A stretch of 64,000 nucleotides of DNA from positions 248,001-312,000 of the forward strand of contig JAKSZP010014454.1 in assembly GCA_022478985.1 (NCBI GenBank). Direction: 5' to 3'. Made by a program: the position numbers and the translations under genes. Shown here piece by piece: positions 33,208 to 45,651 of this stretch. Each line of letters opens with the position of its first letter. Within the stretch, counting starts at the first letter, position 1. The DNA is from Massospora cicadina (lineage: Eukaryota; Entomophthoromycota; Entomophthoromycetes; Entomophthorales; Entomophthoraceae). The notes beneath the pieces were generated by a model. It saw only the letters and a list, made by a program, of their open reading frames with translations, did no database searches and was not told the DNA's origin.

Positions 33208-33830
33208 TTAACTGGTTGAGGTTTCAGCCCTGTCACACCTACTAAAAAGCTGAGGTACTCCAGCTGATCCTTGAAAAGTGACATTTCCAAGGTTTATTCT
33301 TGATGTTGGCCTCAGCCAGCTGGTGGAATACCTCCTCCATATGGTTAAGGTGCTTGGAAAACGTATGGGAGAATACTTTGATATTATCGAGGTATATGAT
33401 GACACATGACAGCTTCAGGTCACTAAGGATGGTGTCCATTGCCTGTTGAAACATATCTGGGGCGTTACACAGCCCTTGGGGCATCCAAGTCAGTTGAAAA
33501 AGCCCCTTGTATGTGATAATGGCTCATTTTTCCTGTTCCACCGTGGGCAACTCAATTTGCCAATAACTGGATACCAAATCCATTTCTGAGAAGTAACGAG
33601 CTCCCCATAACCAATCCAAAGCATCGTAGATCTGTGGAAATGTGTATATGCGCTTCTTGGTGATACACTTGAGCTTCCAGTAATCTATCTTATAGGTTGG
33701 TGCCATCCTTATTTTTTACAATAGTAACAGCCAAAGCTTAAAGACTCTTTGACAGTTCGAGCATCCCTTGCTCAAGTAGCTTTTCAATCTCCTTAGTAAC
33801 TACTTCTTTGGCTACCCTAGAGTGGCAAAT
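33208..33830 (-). pseudogene. A3 reverse transcriptase remnant
   Basis: 33242-33484 reads MPQGLCNAPDMFQQAMDTI and the catalytic box YLDN (33383-33394), where the second Asp has become Asn. 33524-33706 carries the upstream part (DALDWLWGARYFSEMDLVSSYWQIEL), the strand with the first catalytic Asp. Frames differ. Confidence 0.82.
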
Positions 33831-34159
33831 TGACCGGGATCTAATGGGAGGATGATCCCAGTTTCAAATCAATGGACCACCCCCATGATCACCCTAGATC
33901 ATGATTGTTGACAGCAAAGAACTCCTTATATTTTTGAAATAAAGCTCCCACCTGATTTTTCTAGTCTTCCAGTAACCCCATTAAATTTTCATGCATTATG
34001 ACCACCATTATGATGAGCTACAGTTTGATGAGAAGACCATAAGCATCCAGCAACCTTAACTAATGAGCCTGGAGGACCTCCTCAACTAGGAGCAAATATA
34101 AATACGCCACTATATGGTGCAGGAAGATTTTCATGAATTTGTTCTTAATATTTGCTACC

Positions 34160-34375
34160 AAATTCTTAATCTCCCCATGTCCTGGGAGTATAATACCTGG
34201 AGCCACGTGGGGCTCAAGCCGCAATTGCTGATAGGGCCCAATGACCTCCCCATAAAGCCCAGCAGGCACTTCTACCTCTAACTCGGTGTTTATTATTACT
34301 TGGTGCCTGGAGGGGATGGATATAGGGCCAGCGGCTCTGAGAGGTAACCCTTGATATTCATATATTTAATGGGAA
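34160..34375 (-). pseudogene. A3 dUTPase-like segment
   Basis: Minus strand: LPLRAAGPISIP, TELEVEVPAGLYGEVIGPY, then HVAPGIILPGHGEIKNLVAN. The same domain as in A1 and A2, with Leu instead of the motif-3 Asp. It lies between protease and RT. Confidence 0.55.
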
Positions 34376-34479
34376 AGGGCCCAGTTCTTGCTTTTAAGTT
34401 AATGGTAGCGAACCAGAATCACCCCATCACTATAGGCAAGGTTGATAAGTCATATGTGCACCAAGTCTTTTGGCACTCC

Positions 34480-36275
34480 ACTGGTGGTGAAATATATTGG
34501 TATCAGTTGCCCACAAAATGTCTAAGGTCTCCCCATCATATCAATGACAGCTCCATAATGTCGCATAAAAGTGGTTCCAATCAACAGGTCATAATTGCTG
34601 TTCAGTAACACTACCGCTGGAGCTGCAACAACAAATGATTCAGACTGCAATAAAAGCGCACTGTAAGCTCCCTCAGAGAACGTGTTTTTTTACTCCAGCG
34701 GTCCCATACACCATTTGATGTTCCACATCATACTTTAATGTTAGCTTCGCCACCAGCTTAGTGGAAACTATGTTATTTGGAGTGCCCATAATATTATAGT
34801 GTGAACTCAGATTTTTGCTGCATTAATGTCACAATAGGTACACTCTGAGCAGGATGAATGTTGAATTTTTACTACATGGACATCTTAAGGATTGCTTTTT
34901 CCAAGGAAGCTCATAATATCCTCACCGACTTCAAAAGTTATTTAACAATAGCTTCCACTGGGAAGGCGGCATCTTCTCATCCCAGGTAAAACGCATCTGC
35001 AGATGGTTCCAGTTTATCTGAAGAACTTTGTTCAAACATTTAACACGCGTATGGCTTTAGGTGCTCTAGAGATCCTTCATCCGCCATGTTTTTGGCTTTC
35101 GTTTATGTCAGTAAATTTACTCCCCCACCAGCTACAGATATAATAATGTATCATCAGACTGCGGGGCTTCCACAGCATATACTTCGATAGATTTAGGTGG
35201 GACGTTTGAATTTGGGATAGTGGAGGTAGAGATTCACGTCTCTACTCTGCTCTGACTTTCCCTGGTTGCATTGATCCAAATGTATGTAATGGATCTGTAG
35301 GTTGGGGCAACATCAAGCCAGGTGCCCAGGGAGACCGCATTCAAAATAATTTACCCATAGGGACTGCATCCTCGAGTATTGTAAGTTGTTTCATGTAGAA
35401 AGTTGTACTGAAGGTGCTCGGCGTAAACAGGACAGGGCAATAGAATGACTGCTGACAGTCAGTGTAATTAGGACCAGGGAGGTAGTTAGACCATTGACAA
35501 TAAGCAAGTATGAGGTGGGCGTTTCACTGCTGAGGATAACTTTGCAGGATCTGAACTGGACAGGAGAATTTAATCAATTAAGATGGTCCAGTGATGGTAG
35601 TGAAAGTGTTCTAATCTGTATTGGGCGGAGGAAAGATGTCAGATATATGGCGCAAGAACTGAGCAATTTTAAGCAAGGGTACATCTTCATCCAACATTAG
35701 GGTCGTGAGTTGTACAGCTCGCAGTATGGCTTCACAGCAGAGGTCATTGCAATGCACACGTTATATTTGGATAAAATACCTGCCCCAATTAACACGTGGG
35801 CTTCTGCCATAATTCAATCAGCAAACGTGGTGAGAGTCTCAATATGCTGAATACTGATGGTCAAGAGTTCAGCCTTCTACTGTGACATCTTTACAGTATC
35901 CTGACAACTACAACACATTACCCTTCACTTCTTGGTATAAAATGGAATTTTTGGAAGATAACAGGTGACTTGGTTGGCATTTTCAAAATCTAAGGTGGAT
36001 ATAAACAGTTTCGCTTTCTCCAGTCAGAAGCACCCTCCGTTGCAAACTTGAATCGCTTAAAGAACCATTAATATTCCATTGTAATTAAATGGAGGCAACT
36101 TATCATTAAAAACTTCCTGAAAAAGCTCATACTGCCTTTTGAGCACAGCGTATAAGGCAAATTTGGGTTCCGCATATACAACTAGTTTAGTATGTCATGA
36201 AGATCCCCTGTCCATGCAAGCCTGATGCGCCATGGCCAGCTACTGGAGATATATTTAGTGTAAATGATCAATGGC
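34480..36275 (-). pseudogene. A3 Gag and protease remnant
   Basis: The protease active-site region (34780-34800) is frameshifted by a small deletion. A Gag zinc knuckle near 35310-35350 reads FECGLPGHLA, stop, CCP. The His is kept and the first Cys is Tyr. No long frame. Confidence 0.65.
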
Positions 36276-36293
36276 CCCCCGTAGTGAGCATCA
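36276..36293 (-). other. A3 primer-binding site
   Basis: TGATGCTCACTACGGGGG on the minus strand, one base inside the LTR; one change in the leading TGG. Confidence 0.78.
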
Positions 36294-36294
36294 C

Positions 36295-36857
36295 TATTAT
36301 AAGTTGCTGGTATACCAAAGATACATTGAGGGTTTTCTGCACAGGATTATGCCCAATGAGCAATAGGACTAACAATATGACAATTGTTGTCCTCAAAACA
36401 ACAAGTAAACTTTTAATAATTATGGAGCAGTTGCCCCAATAACGCTCTTTATTTAATTTAATATATACTCAGCGGATCCTCGCTGTTCCAGCAACTCTAA
36501 ACTACTAACAATCCACCTTGTTCAATCGTCTCATCTCACTTATATCTCAACGACTTCAGATGATACGATTTCTTTGGATTAGTAATTCAGTTCCACCATA
36601 TCTCATTAGAGCCATCAGAGTCTTCATTCATTAAATTCACTATTGGCTAGTTTAAGGAAATTTACCAATTAATTGTCATGCATCAAAATCTCCTAATTGC
36701 CTCATTTGGAAGCAATCCCATAACCATCTGTTCTAACCCAATATCACCTCATCCTAAGGCGCTCGAATAATCAAAATTTAGAATCATGATTGGCGTATTC
36801 TATCCAATCCATAATAATAACTTATGGCTTATTGTCCAGTCATATCGAATCACAACA
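36295..36857 (-). repeat. A3 5' LTR
   Basis: 563 bp; the partner of 30789-31353. Its terminal TG/CA bases have mutated (TA and AACA on the plus strand), but the TAGGG duplication fixes the edges. Confidence 0.9.
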
Positions 36858-36862
36858 TAGGG

Positions 36863-37210
36863 AAACCATCCTGTGCAACCCAACCAGTACATAACTTCAA
36901 CTCAAATTTACTAACATGAGGGCTAGGCTATTGTCCCAAGAAAACCCAACCCTTTCACCTATATCACTAGAATTTTCTCCCTCCATTGTGTTAGGGGGAG
37001 ATTGGGTGTGCTATTTAGACTGCTGGTAGTTGGAGCCTCTTGCTCCTACCAGAAAGTCTCCAGAGAAGCATTGATCTTTTCTGTAACCCTGGATTTCTAG
37101 ATAGTATTCTACCTGCCTCCCAGTATATAAATTTTACCCATCATTTATGGGGCCATGAGTTGCACCCACACTTGGAAAGCCAAAAGATCTTTCCTTTTAG
37201 TGAGGGGTAA
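36863..37210 (+). other. D interior and polypurine tract
   Basis: About 350 bp without a gene. It contains a short inverted repeat (TTGGAGCCTCTTGCTCCTACC near 37033, partly palindromic) and ends in GTGAGGGGTAA directly before the right D copy. Confidence 0.5.
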
Positions 37211-37694
37211 TGTAACAATTGATTTTGCACGTGAAGGCTTCTATAATGCCAGGACCATAGGGAATATTAATGCCACGATAATTGTAATCCAATTTTAAGT
37301 ATCAAAAATTGGATAGATTGTTAATATGTATTAAAATTAAGTTAAGAATTTGATTGAATTTTTAGACAGCCATCAATGCAGGATTAATTGGGCTTTCACG
37401 CCTACTATTTTTCTTTTAATTTAGCTCCAAGGTCCGCTTTATAACCTGGAAGTAATATAGAAATTCCAAGTTTGGAGACCTACAGAACGCCACCACTGCT
37501 GCGCTACTGTAAATAAACTTAACTATTTTCTTAATCATAAATTCTGATTTAATTCAAATTTGCAAATGTAAGTTTATTTTAAATTTATGGATAATAAAAA
37601 AAATTTGTTACTTTTGTTTACTGGGTAGTATGTAAACCACTAAAAAGCCCCCAAAGGTGTTAAATTAGACTAGCCAACATACCCTGTCAACAAG
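37211..37694 (+). repeat. D right copy, first segment
   Basis: Matches 29912-30360. The copy continues at 39622-39757 (TTAAGTGGGCCACCAGAGTC..., matching 30350) and finishes at 46532-46578. It is interrupted by F1 and then by E. Confidence 0.68.
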
Positions 37695-39621
37695 TCTCTC
37701 TTTCCGCTTGTGTAACTTTCTGAAATAATTACATGAATTAACAAGGAAGTGAATTTTGATTAACTGTTGTAGTTTCTCTCTGATGTCCTCAGCTTCTCTG
37801 CCAGCTGCTCCAGTGTGGGGAAGCGGCGAAACTCCCCCGCCACTTTCCATCTGGCAGGAAAATGCGCTCTAACTGGCTCTCCCAGTCATTCCAAACTCAT
37901 GTGATGATTCGTTCCTCCCAAGGATTTTGACGCACACCTCACTTATACCCAAGTAATACCTTGCTGCCCCCTGGTGCTCTTCAGAGCAACATGCACTACA
38001 GCCTAAGGGGTTGACTATGGGAAACTCATCCCATACCATGACCAAGCTATTAGCAAAATGGCACAGGCAGTGATGACACAACCATAATTATAGATTTCTT
38101 CCCCTATAAAAGGTATTTCAACCTCAGCTTCACCTGTGAATCCAACACCGCCACTGCAGCAACGGTGCCCCTGGTATTTCAGGGCACCCTTCTTACCACA
38201 ACTCAGATATGGCTCCCAGCGGACACCACTTTGGTGTACAGTTTGCTGGTTTGCCCACCCACCTCCCCCCTGCAGTGCTCCACCAGGAGCTGATGGACAG
38301 TTCGGCAGCCTATGGCTCCAACCACATCTTACAATTTGTGGATCCAAAGGGGTCACACGACTCACTGGGCCTCAGGCGTATGCCACAATCAGCCCTGAAT
38401 TTAGTAAAATCCCTGCGTCAATTCCCCTGTGTGCCATTATTCATTCAGCCCCTGACCATCTGTTTTGGGCCCACATTGAGGGCGTGTGGTCCATCTGTCC
38501 GTCCTGTTTCAAATTAGACCACTCAAAACGCAAGTGCCCCTCCATAGCCACTTCTGATATATTAGATTACTCGTCCTCCGACCTCCAATCTGCCACTCAC
38601 ACCACACAAGTTCCAGCATGGGGTACGATTCTACCTCCCCTCCCCCAAAACGTGAGGCTGCAGCTGCACCTGCAGCCACCAATCAGCTTCCTCCTCGCCC
38701 CAGTGCCACACATGAATCCTCCAATCAAGCATCAAATTGGACCCCAGTTTGATCCCATGATTCCTCCAACAAATCAACCAAACCTCAACTGTATGCCAAT
38801 TGCCCAATTCAATTCAACCAGAACCCATGGGAGTTATTGGCTGAAATTGAAAAATCGTTAAGCTCATTGAAGAACCATCTATGCAAATAGAGTGGTTTGT
38901 TAATGCATAATGGTATTCCAAATACCCCCCTTGTCTATATACACCACAGCCAAATTCTGAATCATTTTGCAGTGACCACCGGCTTGCAGTCAAAGCAGCT
39001 GCAACACCAGATTGTCGTCCCCTCCATAAAGCTGTCCCCAAATCAGTGACGATGCTCACAGGAGGTATTTCCCCTCCTCTTATCCCCTCAAACCTCACCC
39101 CAAAAGGTAAAATCACAATAAATAGTTACACAAAAATGTCAACGAAGCTATCCAGAACGTAGTAACAGTAGCACGGAATCCTTAAGCTAAGCTTACCTGA
39201 ACCAATATCGCCACATTTTTTAAACTCCCAGATGCCCGCATTAAAGCCAAAAAAGCTTTAGCCAAAGTCAGTGCCATTTTCCCACAAGGCTTTTTATGAA
39301 ATATCAATCATTAACAATATTGAACCAGATGACACCAATGCCCCAACGCCCTTACTGTCCGCCTTAACATGTACCCTACTCTGGGTGGAGGAAGCTGCTG
39401 CAGAAGATGAGCCCCCTATCCCCCTCCCCTTCCGCCATGGAAGAATAAGCGGTCTCCGCTGCCCACCTGGTTGGTTGTGTTCGTTCAAAGTATTTCATTC
39501 AATCTGCTCATTAGGCGTTTTTGTCTGAACCAATTAGTTACATTAGTTATTAGTTTAATTTTTACTTTCAGTAATGTCCATCCCAAGGTCAGCTTACCTC
39601 AAATAAATATTGGGTTGAGAC
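37695..39621 (+). mobile_element. F1: ORF1-only LINE-like element in D
   Basis: About 1.9 kb; homologous along its length to F2 (47293-49201). It splits D, and a diverged repeat of the target flanks it (CATACCCTGTCAACAAG at 37678-37694 and CATACTTCTGTTAAG at 39622-39636). The 5' end is CTCTCTTTCC-like and the 3' end is TGTCCATCCCAAGGTCAGC...CCTCAAATAAAT, the LINE and SINE tail. It encodes an ORF1-like protein with a zinc knuckle but no endonuclease or RT. It is GC-richer than its flanks. Confidence 0.82.
38136..38861 (+). pseudogene. F1 ORF1-like protein with CCHC knuckle
   Basis: Two overlapping frames are needed. In 38209-38517 the start reads VQFAGLPTHLPPAVLHQEL, equivalent to VSFANLPSHLPPQILYNEL in F2 and to the LINE ORF1. 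Near 38370-38420 homology passes to the 241-codon frame (38136-38861). This carries LFWAHIEGVWSICPSCFKL and the knuckle CPSCFKLDHSKRKC (CX2CX4HX4C, 38496-38537), then a proline-rich stretch. Likely a nucleic-acid-binding coat protein. The 5' part of the 241-codon frame is out of register and not real protein. Confidence 0.7.
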
Positions 39622-39757
39622 CATACTTCTGTTAAGTGGGCCACCAGAGTCAACCTTGCAATGCTGAGTTTCAAACCTTCTATTGTAGAGGGAAAAAATC
39701 CTTTAAATCAAAAACTAACTAGATTTCCATCAGTTTGAGATCTATCTTTGGGCATTT
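39622..39757 (+). repeat. D right copy, second segment
   Basis: Matches D left copy at about 30343-30485. E follows immediately; CATTT at 39753-39757 is E's target duplication. Confidence 0.65.
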
Positions 39758-40643
39758 TGTCATGACTCCATGACATAATTATGGGTATGTATTGTAGGGA
39801 TAAATATGGACGTCAGGAGGCCAAAAAGGTCAAATTTAAAGGCCATCCTGACTTAAAACATACAATGGACCAAATTTGGGTACAGGCGAGATATTCCCAG
39901 GTTGGAATTGGGAATGTGTGTGATGCTTGGCCCGGCGTTACAGCCAGGGCTTTAATATGCAACAGCTACATTTTAATACCAACAGTTCGTTAAAAATGCT
40001 CAAGGAAAAGGGTTTTGAAACCCATTCCAATTTTAATGTTACTAAATTGAGATGGTTACAGTTATAATCTTTAACTCAAATTTGGTCAATGGAGTTACAG
40101 AGCCCTGGCCAAAGGTAGCATGCGCCAATTGGTTTGCTTAGGCTTAGCACCACTTCCACCGGATTGATAACTCAACCCATCATTGTTTAAATATGTTACC
40201 ACAAGACCAACTTTCCTCATTGGTCAACTTCCTAAAAAATCCCCAATAAGTTTACATTTTTATGAGCCCTTGGGAAAACCTGTGCATGAACCTCCTCAAG
40301 GAGGTCTCCAATAACATTAAACACTTTATTCTGCCAAAATTGATGACAGTATTTGGTGCACCTCTGGGCCGCTTTGGTCCCCTCCAGATCAATGCACCCA
40401 AGCACCCTGACACCAATCTACACTTGTTATGGATTTTCCTTTAAAGTCCAACCAAGTTTTGTTCAGGATGTGTTATCTTTTATTATATTCAGTGTTGTAC
40501 ACCCTTTCCCTGAGTCTCTTTTGCTCTGGAACCCTCCGCGGAGCCCTGTTTCCTATATAGCTAATGTTTAGTTTTCTGGCGGTGTGGCTATGCATACTGC
40601 ATCACCTCGCTTGGAACAATAGAGCTACAGACACTCTCTTAAA
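39758..40643 (+). repeat. E 5' LTR
   Basis: Starts TGTCATGACTCC. Homology with the 3' LTR ends near ACTCTCTTA (40641). Some 100 bases further, at 40745, a sequence like the shared primer site (TAGTGCTCAC) appears. The LTR may therefore extend to about 40744, with a matching stretch lost from the 3' LTR. Confidence 0.8.
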
Positions 40644-40749
40644 ATTAGTTGACCAACCCTTTTATTTAATGTGCATTCAGATTGTCCGTGTGTGGGGCTT
40701 TCTAAATGTGTAAATTGGGTGCGCTGGCCATATCACGGCCACTATAGTG

Positions 40750-42560
40750 CTCACCATCGTTTTCTCATTTAGTTTCATATAGGGGCAGCTCGGCGTTATT
40801 CTTGCAACTACCAACTGGGAAGTGCCCACCCTTACTGCTCATACTTGGTGGACTCAGACTTTTTGTGACCCTATTGTTGTGATCCCCTTGACTTTACCCC
40901 AAGATTTTTCCGATATTTAACAAAATCTTGCTTCCCTCTCGCTGAAAACATATTATGGACAAGTTGTCTGTTTCTCATATACCCTCACGTTGGGTGGATT
41001 AGCTATATTAGCTATTTATTAGAGGCCGCCAATGGGTTTTTTGGTGTTCCACGCACAGTCACATTTATGGAAATCTGCAGAGGGTTTGAGGCAGGTCCTG
41101 AAGCAGCGTCGTCCTGACATGCTGACTATTCACAATTTTTATGAGTTCTTCTCTCTGCGCCAAGCTGGATACCCAGTAAAATTATTTAGATGAATTTTTT
41201 GAAGGAGCACAGGCCCTACCTTTGCCAAAATCAAAAAATGTTAATCTCAGTTCTACCTTAAACCTCCCCAAGAGAAACTCTCCAATTTGGCAATCACCCC
41301 CTCCTAACTTCAACCAATTGATTGAAGCTCTTTGGGGCGGTTCCCCCGCCCAACCCAGAAATGGCCAGGTAATTTGGACTTTACTGTTTCACCCAGTATG
41401 GCCCCTATAAATAAGGGTCCCAAAAACTTGTGCGCGCCTTTCAAAAAGAAGGAATCTTATCATTCTATTCCTTTGAGTTTTGCTGGATTAAAAGGCGAGC
41501 AGGGGTCTAGCCCCAAATTTAATAAATGTTTCAATTCTATTCCATTATGATGATGTCAAATGCGCCAGCCCTTATATACAGTGCGCATGACTATTATTTT
41601 TCCCTTGAACAGCAGAGCTCCCCATCTATTCCCTCCCCATTTTGGCAGAATTCAAGACTCCAGAAGAATCTAGCCCCAAATTTAACAAAAACGAATCAAC
41701 AAAAGATCAATTGTTCTTCACACCACATTTCTGCAGAGCAGGCCAAAGCATAAACAAAGATCTTGGTGGTGATGGCCCTGTATAACAAAGCACAACTGGC
41801 TATTTGAGCGGGTATGGGGTTGCTAATGCTTGTAAACGCGTTTTATAACATGAAAGATATAAAAAACGACCTGATTACTAGCTCTTGCGACTCTGACAAG
41901 GACCCTATTTCATTATTGAATCACACCTGAGGGCCCTCGCTTGACCCCTACCATGATCCGCAGAACACAGGCGGTGGAAAATGAGTTATTATTACAATAC
42001 AAAAATGTTTATGCAACTGCTATAGATATGGTGGGATATGTGGCTGCAGTAGTAAGGGTGGCTAAATATCCCTCTCCATTTTATGATGCAAAAACATACC
42101 CAGGAGGCATGCTTATGCCTGATGAAGAATTTTCTAGTGAGGTGTTGGCGTTTTTTGCTTTAATAAACCATTCTAGATAACATTTTTCGTTGACTGCTAC
42201 CCTTTCATCCCCTTTAGGGACATTAGCACAACTATCTTGGTGGATAAAAGAGCCTCTGAGAATTTTATTGACCAAGACCTAGTTGACTAACTTGCGTTTA
42301 ATTACTTGCTGGGTGGTATGGTTAGGGGCGGGGCTTACCAAAGTATTATTACACTGAAGGTTCTGGGGTTAGTGGATAATAAAGTTGGCAAATACCATTT
42401 GGCTGACCGCTTCCAAATAATCAAAAACCTTCTATACCCCATTATTTGGGAGTTAAGTGGTGGCTGAAGTTGATGTCAGAACCAATTTGAAAGACAATAC
42501 CTTGTCCTTAACTTTGAAGAATAGTCAAACATTAGTTGTCCCTTTGTCATAAGCTAACTC
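40750..42560 (+). pseudogene. E Gag and protease remnant
   Basis: Short frames at 41222-41410, 41332-41550 and 41941-42180 fill the Gag-protease position. I recognise no zinc knuckle or active site, so the assignment is by position between LTR and RT. 41941-42180 could be the carboxy part of Gag. Confidence 0.5.
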
Positions 42561-42570
42561 TTAAGGAGAT

Positions 42571-43400
42571 TTGCCCCAATGGCACAAGGTCCACACCCTC
42601 AGTCTTGCTCCATTTCTGAAGCCCTCTTTGGAGGTACATTTACCTTCCTGTTTAAAGGGAATGGAATCTTCTTTTGATGCGGCTTCAGCCATAGTACTAC
42701 CCGCACATTCAGAGTTTAATTTTGAGTTCAAACTCATTGTGGATCTGTTGTGTATATCTTATCCCATTTACCCATTGCAGTATGGGAGTAAGCATCCTTG
42801 GATGTTTGGGTTGAAAAGCAGTTAGCTAAAGGTAGAATCTCAGCGTACCTCCCCAGTATGCTCCCCACTTCTCAATGGATAAAGCCAATGGTACCTCACG
42901 CCCATGTGTAGATTATTGTAATCTCAACAACATCACAGTCCCAGGCTTGCATCCCATCAAGTGGACCCACAGATTGCTCACTATGTGAAGAAGTGAAAGT
43001 ATTCTCCAAACTGGAAATTTTAAATGAGCTCAATCATATTAGGATCAAGAAGGACAAGGAGCTGCTAACCGTGTTCTGAACCAGAAAAGGAATTTTCCAG
43101 TTTTGGGATATGCTCTTTGGGCTTAAAAACTCCCCAGATATCTTTCAACGTCGTATAGATGCAGCCTTTAGACCTGATGGATGAGTGAGCGGTGGCTTAC
43201 ATTGATGATAAACTGGTGTTCACCCAATCAAGAGTCACATGCTATACACCTGTGGCAAGTGGTGGAGAGCTTAAGGGAAGTCAACTTTACGCTGTAAATC
43301 AGTAAGTGAGAGCTCCTTAAGTCTCATGTCACCTTCCTGGACAACGTCATGTTTGATTAAAGCCACATGATAACTCTAGACAAGTAAAAGGCGATTCATG
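42571..43400 (+). pseudogene. E reverse transcriptase remnant
   Basis: 42571-42825 reads HKVHTLSLAPFLKPSLEVHL and SAIVLPAHSEFNFEFKL, the linker and start of RT in fungal chromoviruses. Palm sequence follows in shifting frames (RKGIFQFWDMLFGLKNSPD near 43085-43140). An intact catalytic YIDD is at 43198-43209. Stops make it inactive. Confidence 0.85.
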
Positions 43401-43429
43401 AGTGTCCCACCCCAACTTTGATCAAGTAA

Positions 43430-45250
43430 TTGAGTTTTTTTGGGGGCGTGTACGTTACTTAAGAAATATACGCCAAATCTTTATGAGGTGGCAGCGCTCT
43501 TGTATAAAGTGAGTGGAGCTAAAGTTCTCCTGTGGTCCCCCGTTTTGCAGGTTGCCTTACAAGTGGTAAATTGCACCCTGTTGTTCACGTCCGTCCTTCG
43601 CCATGTAGATCCTGGAAAGGAGTTTATGTAGGCTACTGATGCCTCCAACTTCACCATAGCGGCTGCATTATTACAAGTAAATGAAGATGGAATACAGCAT
43701 CCAGCGATATATTTTCTTGGAAGATGTCTCTAGCTGAGTTAAACTATGCCTTTTATGACAAAGAGTTATTTGCAGTGGTTGAGGAGCTTACCTATTGACG
43801 TCATCACTTGTATGGCTCATCCCAATCATTCCACATTTGTACAGATCACCATGCCTTGTTGTACTACCGCGCACTTTATGTCTTGACCTCATGGAAAACC
43901 TGATGGCATGAGACCCTGGCTAATTTTTATTTTCTTAATAGTTTACAAAGGTCAAGGCGAATGATTTGGTGGATGCTCTGAGATGAAACCCTGCACTAAC
44001 TCCTGATCCTAAGGAGGTAGAGGTACACAACACCCACTTGGTGTTCACACCAGGTAAAATTGTGTCCCAACATCCCTCTCCCATGGCCCATGGGTTGGCG
44101 CTTGCTCCTCTGGAAATGCGGAGGAATATGGTATAATCAGAGAGTTGGTCCTTTCACACCTTGTCAGCAGAATATACTATGGTCCTCACCAACAGCAAGT
44201 TAAATCAGTAAGATTTTACTAGAGGGTACCACGTGAAGGACGAGATGGTGTGGTTTCAGGGATGCCTATGGGTTCCCACTGGACCTCTTCGCATGGAAAT
44301 AATCTGGGATCATCATGACGGGATCACCGTTGGATATCCTGGGAAGGAGCAGACTCTGGAGCTAATTCACTGTACCTAAAATTGGAAGGGATTAGCCGCG
44401 CAGGTTGCCAGGTATTGTTTAGAGTCCCTGGTCTATAACCAACTGAAACCAAATCACCATCCTCTTGGGAGGGCTGTTGGTACCACAAAGAAGGCTAAAG
44501 GGCCTTATACTTACTTATAGATGAATTTCATTGCGGAGTTACCTGCATCTGATGGCCACGATGCCATCATGGTAGTGGTAGACCGTTTTAAAAAGTTCGC
44601 CCACTTTATCTCCTGAAGGACCACTGTGACCGCAGCTGAGATGGCTAAGCTCTTCATATCTCATGTATTTACTCTTCACGGGATCCCTCAAGAAATTATT
44701 AGTGATTGTGGGCCCCAGTTTACCTCTGTCTTTTAGAGAAAGTTGCTACAATCTTCAGATTTGCCCCTGCTGTTCAATTGCCTATCACCCCCAATAAGAT
44801 GGACAGACTGAACTAGTGAACCAGTGCTTGGAACAGTTCCCGCAGAGTTACACTGCCGTTTATCATTCAGATTAGTTTCTCATCTCCCTATGTCCCAATC
44901 TAGCTATAACAACGTCCAACATATCAATCGCTTATTCCTTCTTTTTCACCAACTATGGCTTCAACCCCGCCTTGAACATGGAGCCCAGTTGTGGATCAAG
45001 GTGGAAGTGGTGGTGGACTTTGCGAAGACAATTAAGAAAGTACATCAGAGGGCGAACACAAATTTGGATGCAGCTATGCAAGATTATAAGGAGTACACAG
45101 ATGGAAAAAGACGGGTAGGTCCTGAGTACAAGGAAGGGGATCCCAAGAAGCTTGATGCTAGAAACAGCCCTATCAAGCAGCCTTACAAAAAGCTGGGACT
45201 AAAGAGGATTGGGCCTTACTGCATTTTCAGAAAGGTGGGCCACGCCTCAT
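43430..45250 (+). pseudogene. E RNase H and integrase remnant
   Basis: RNase H begins near 43600 (ATDASNFTIAAALLQVNEDG). The integrase zinc part is near 44305-44440 (WDHHDGITVGYPGKEQTLEL). In the core, MNFIAELPASDGHDAIMVVV (from 44521) has Asn for the first Asp. SDCGPQFTS (about 44702) keeps the second, and GQTELVNQCLEQF (about 44803) keeps the Glu. 44824-45255 continues to the GPY/F-like end (GPYCIFRKVG). Several stops. Confidence 0.85.
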
Positions 45251-45255
45251 ACTAG

Positions 45256-45555
45256 TTGGATCTGACTTCGTCATTCTGGATCTTTGCTGTCATCCATAAA
45301 AGTAAGCTTACGTTATTTAAGGTCCCCTTACCAGAGACTCCAGAGGCTTATCTCGTGGATGGGGCGCCAGAGTGGGAAGTGGAGGAGAATGTACCTTTAC
45401 GCCGAGTAAGAAGAAGGCTTGTGCACCTTGTATCCTGGAAGGGATTTAATGCAGCGGAGAACAGCCTAGTACCAGCGCATGACTGCGCCCATGCCCAAGG
45501 TCTGATCAAAGTTTTCCACGAGCATTTACCCAAGGCTGCAGGACCTAAGTTATAG
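45256..45555 (+). CDS. E chromodomain tail of integrase
   Basis: A 99-codon open stretch. Residues 40-95 read PEWEVEENVPLRRVRRRLVH, LVSWKGF and AENSLVPAHDCAHAQGLIKVFHE. This is the chromodomain pattern (x-E-V-E-x-I...x-Y-L-V-x-W-K-G-[YF]...E-N-x-W-x-P...L-I-x-x-F-x-x). Such tails direct integration to marked chromatin. Leu replaces the Trp of ENxWxP. The preceding stop (TAG, 45253-45255) splits it from integrase, so it is part of the pol pseudogene. Confidence 0.8.
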   Translation: MDLTSSFWIFAVIHKSKLTLFKVPLPETPEAYLVDGAPEWEVEENVPLRRVRRRLVHLVSWKGFNAAENSLVPAHDCAHAQGLIKVFHEHLPKAAGPKL

Positions 45556-45651
45556 CAAACCATCGCTGCCATGAAGCTGGCCTTAGGCCACAAAAACTTT
45601 TACTTAGCAAAAGTCCTGGAGGGGATGGAGCCAAAAAAGAACGAGAGGTAA

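Larger units (their letters stand above)
30789..36857 (-). mobile_element. Ty3/Gypsy LTR retrotransposon, copy A3, nested in D
   Basis: This is a 6069-bp family A copy with perfect target duplications TAGGG at 30784-30788 and 36858-36862. LTRs are 30789-31353 and 36295-36857. Order is as in A2. It is more decayed than A2: no open frame exceeds about 85 codons. Confidence 0.93.

Noticed and set aside
38015..38365. 116-codon minus frame in F1
   Set aside because: It is antisense to the ORF1-like frames, which align with F2 and the LINE.
42571..42825. dUTPase in element E
   Set aside because: SAIVLPAHSEFNFEFKL superficially resembles the dUTPase GHGEIKV block of A, but the order and context match the standard chromovirus linker before RT.
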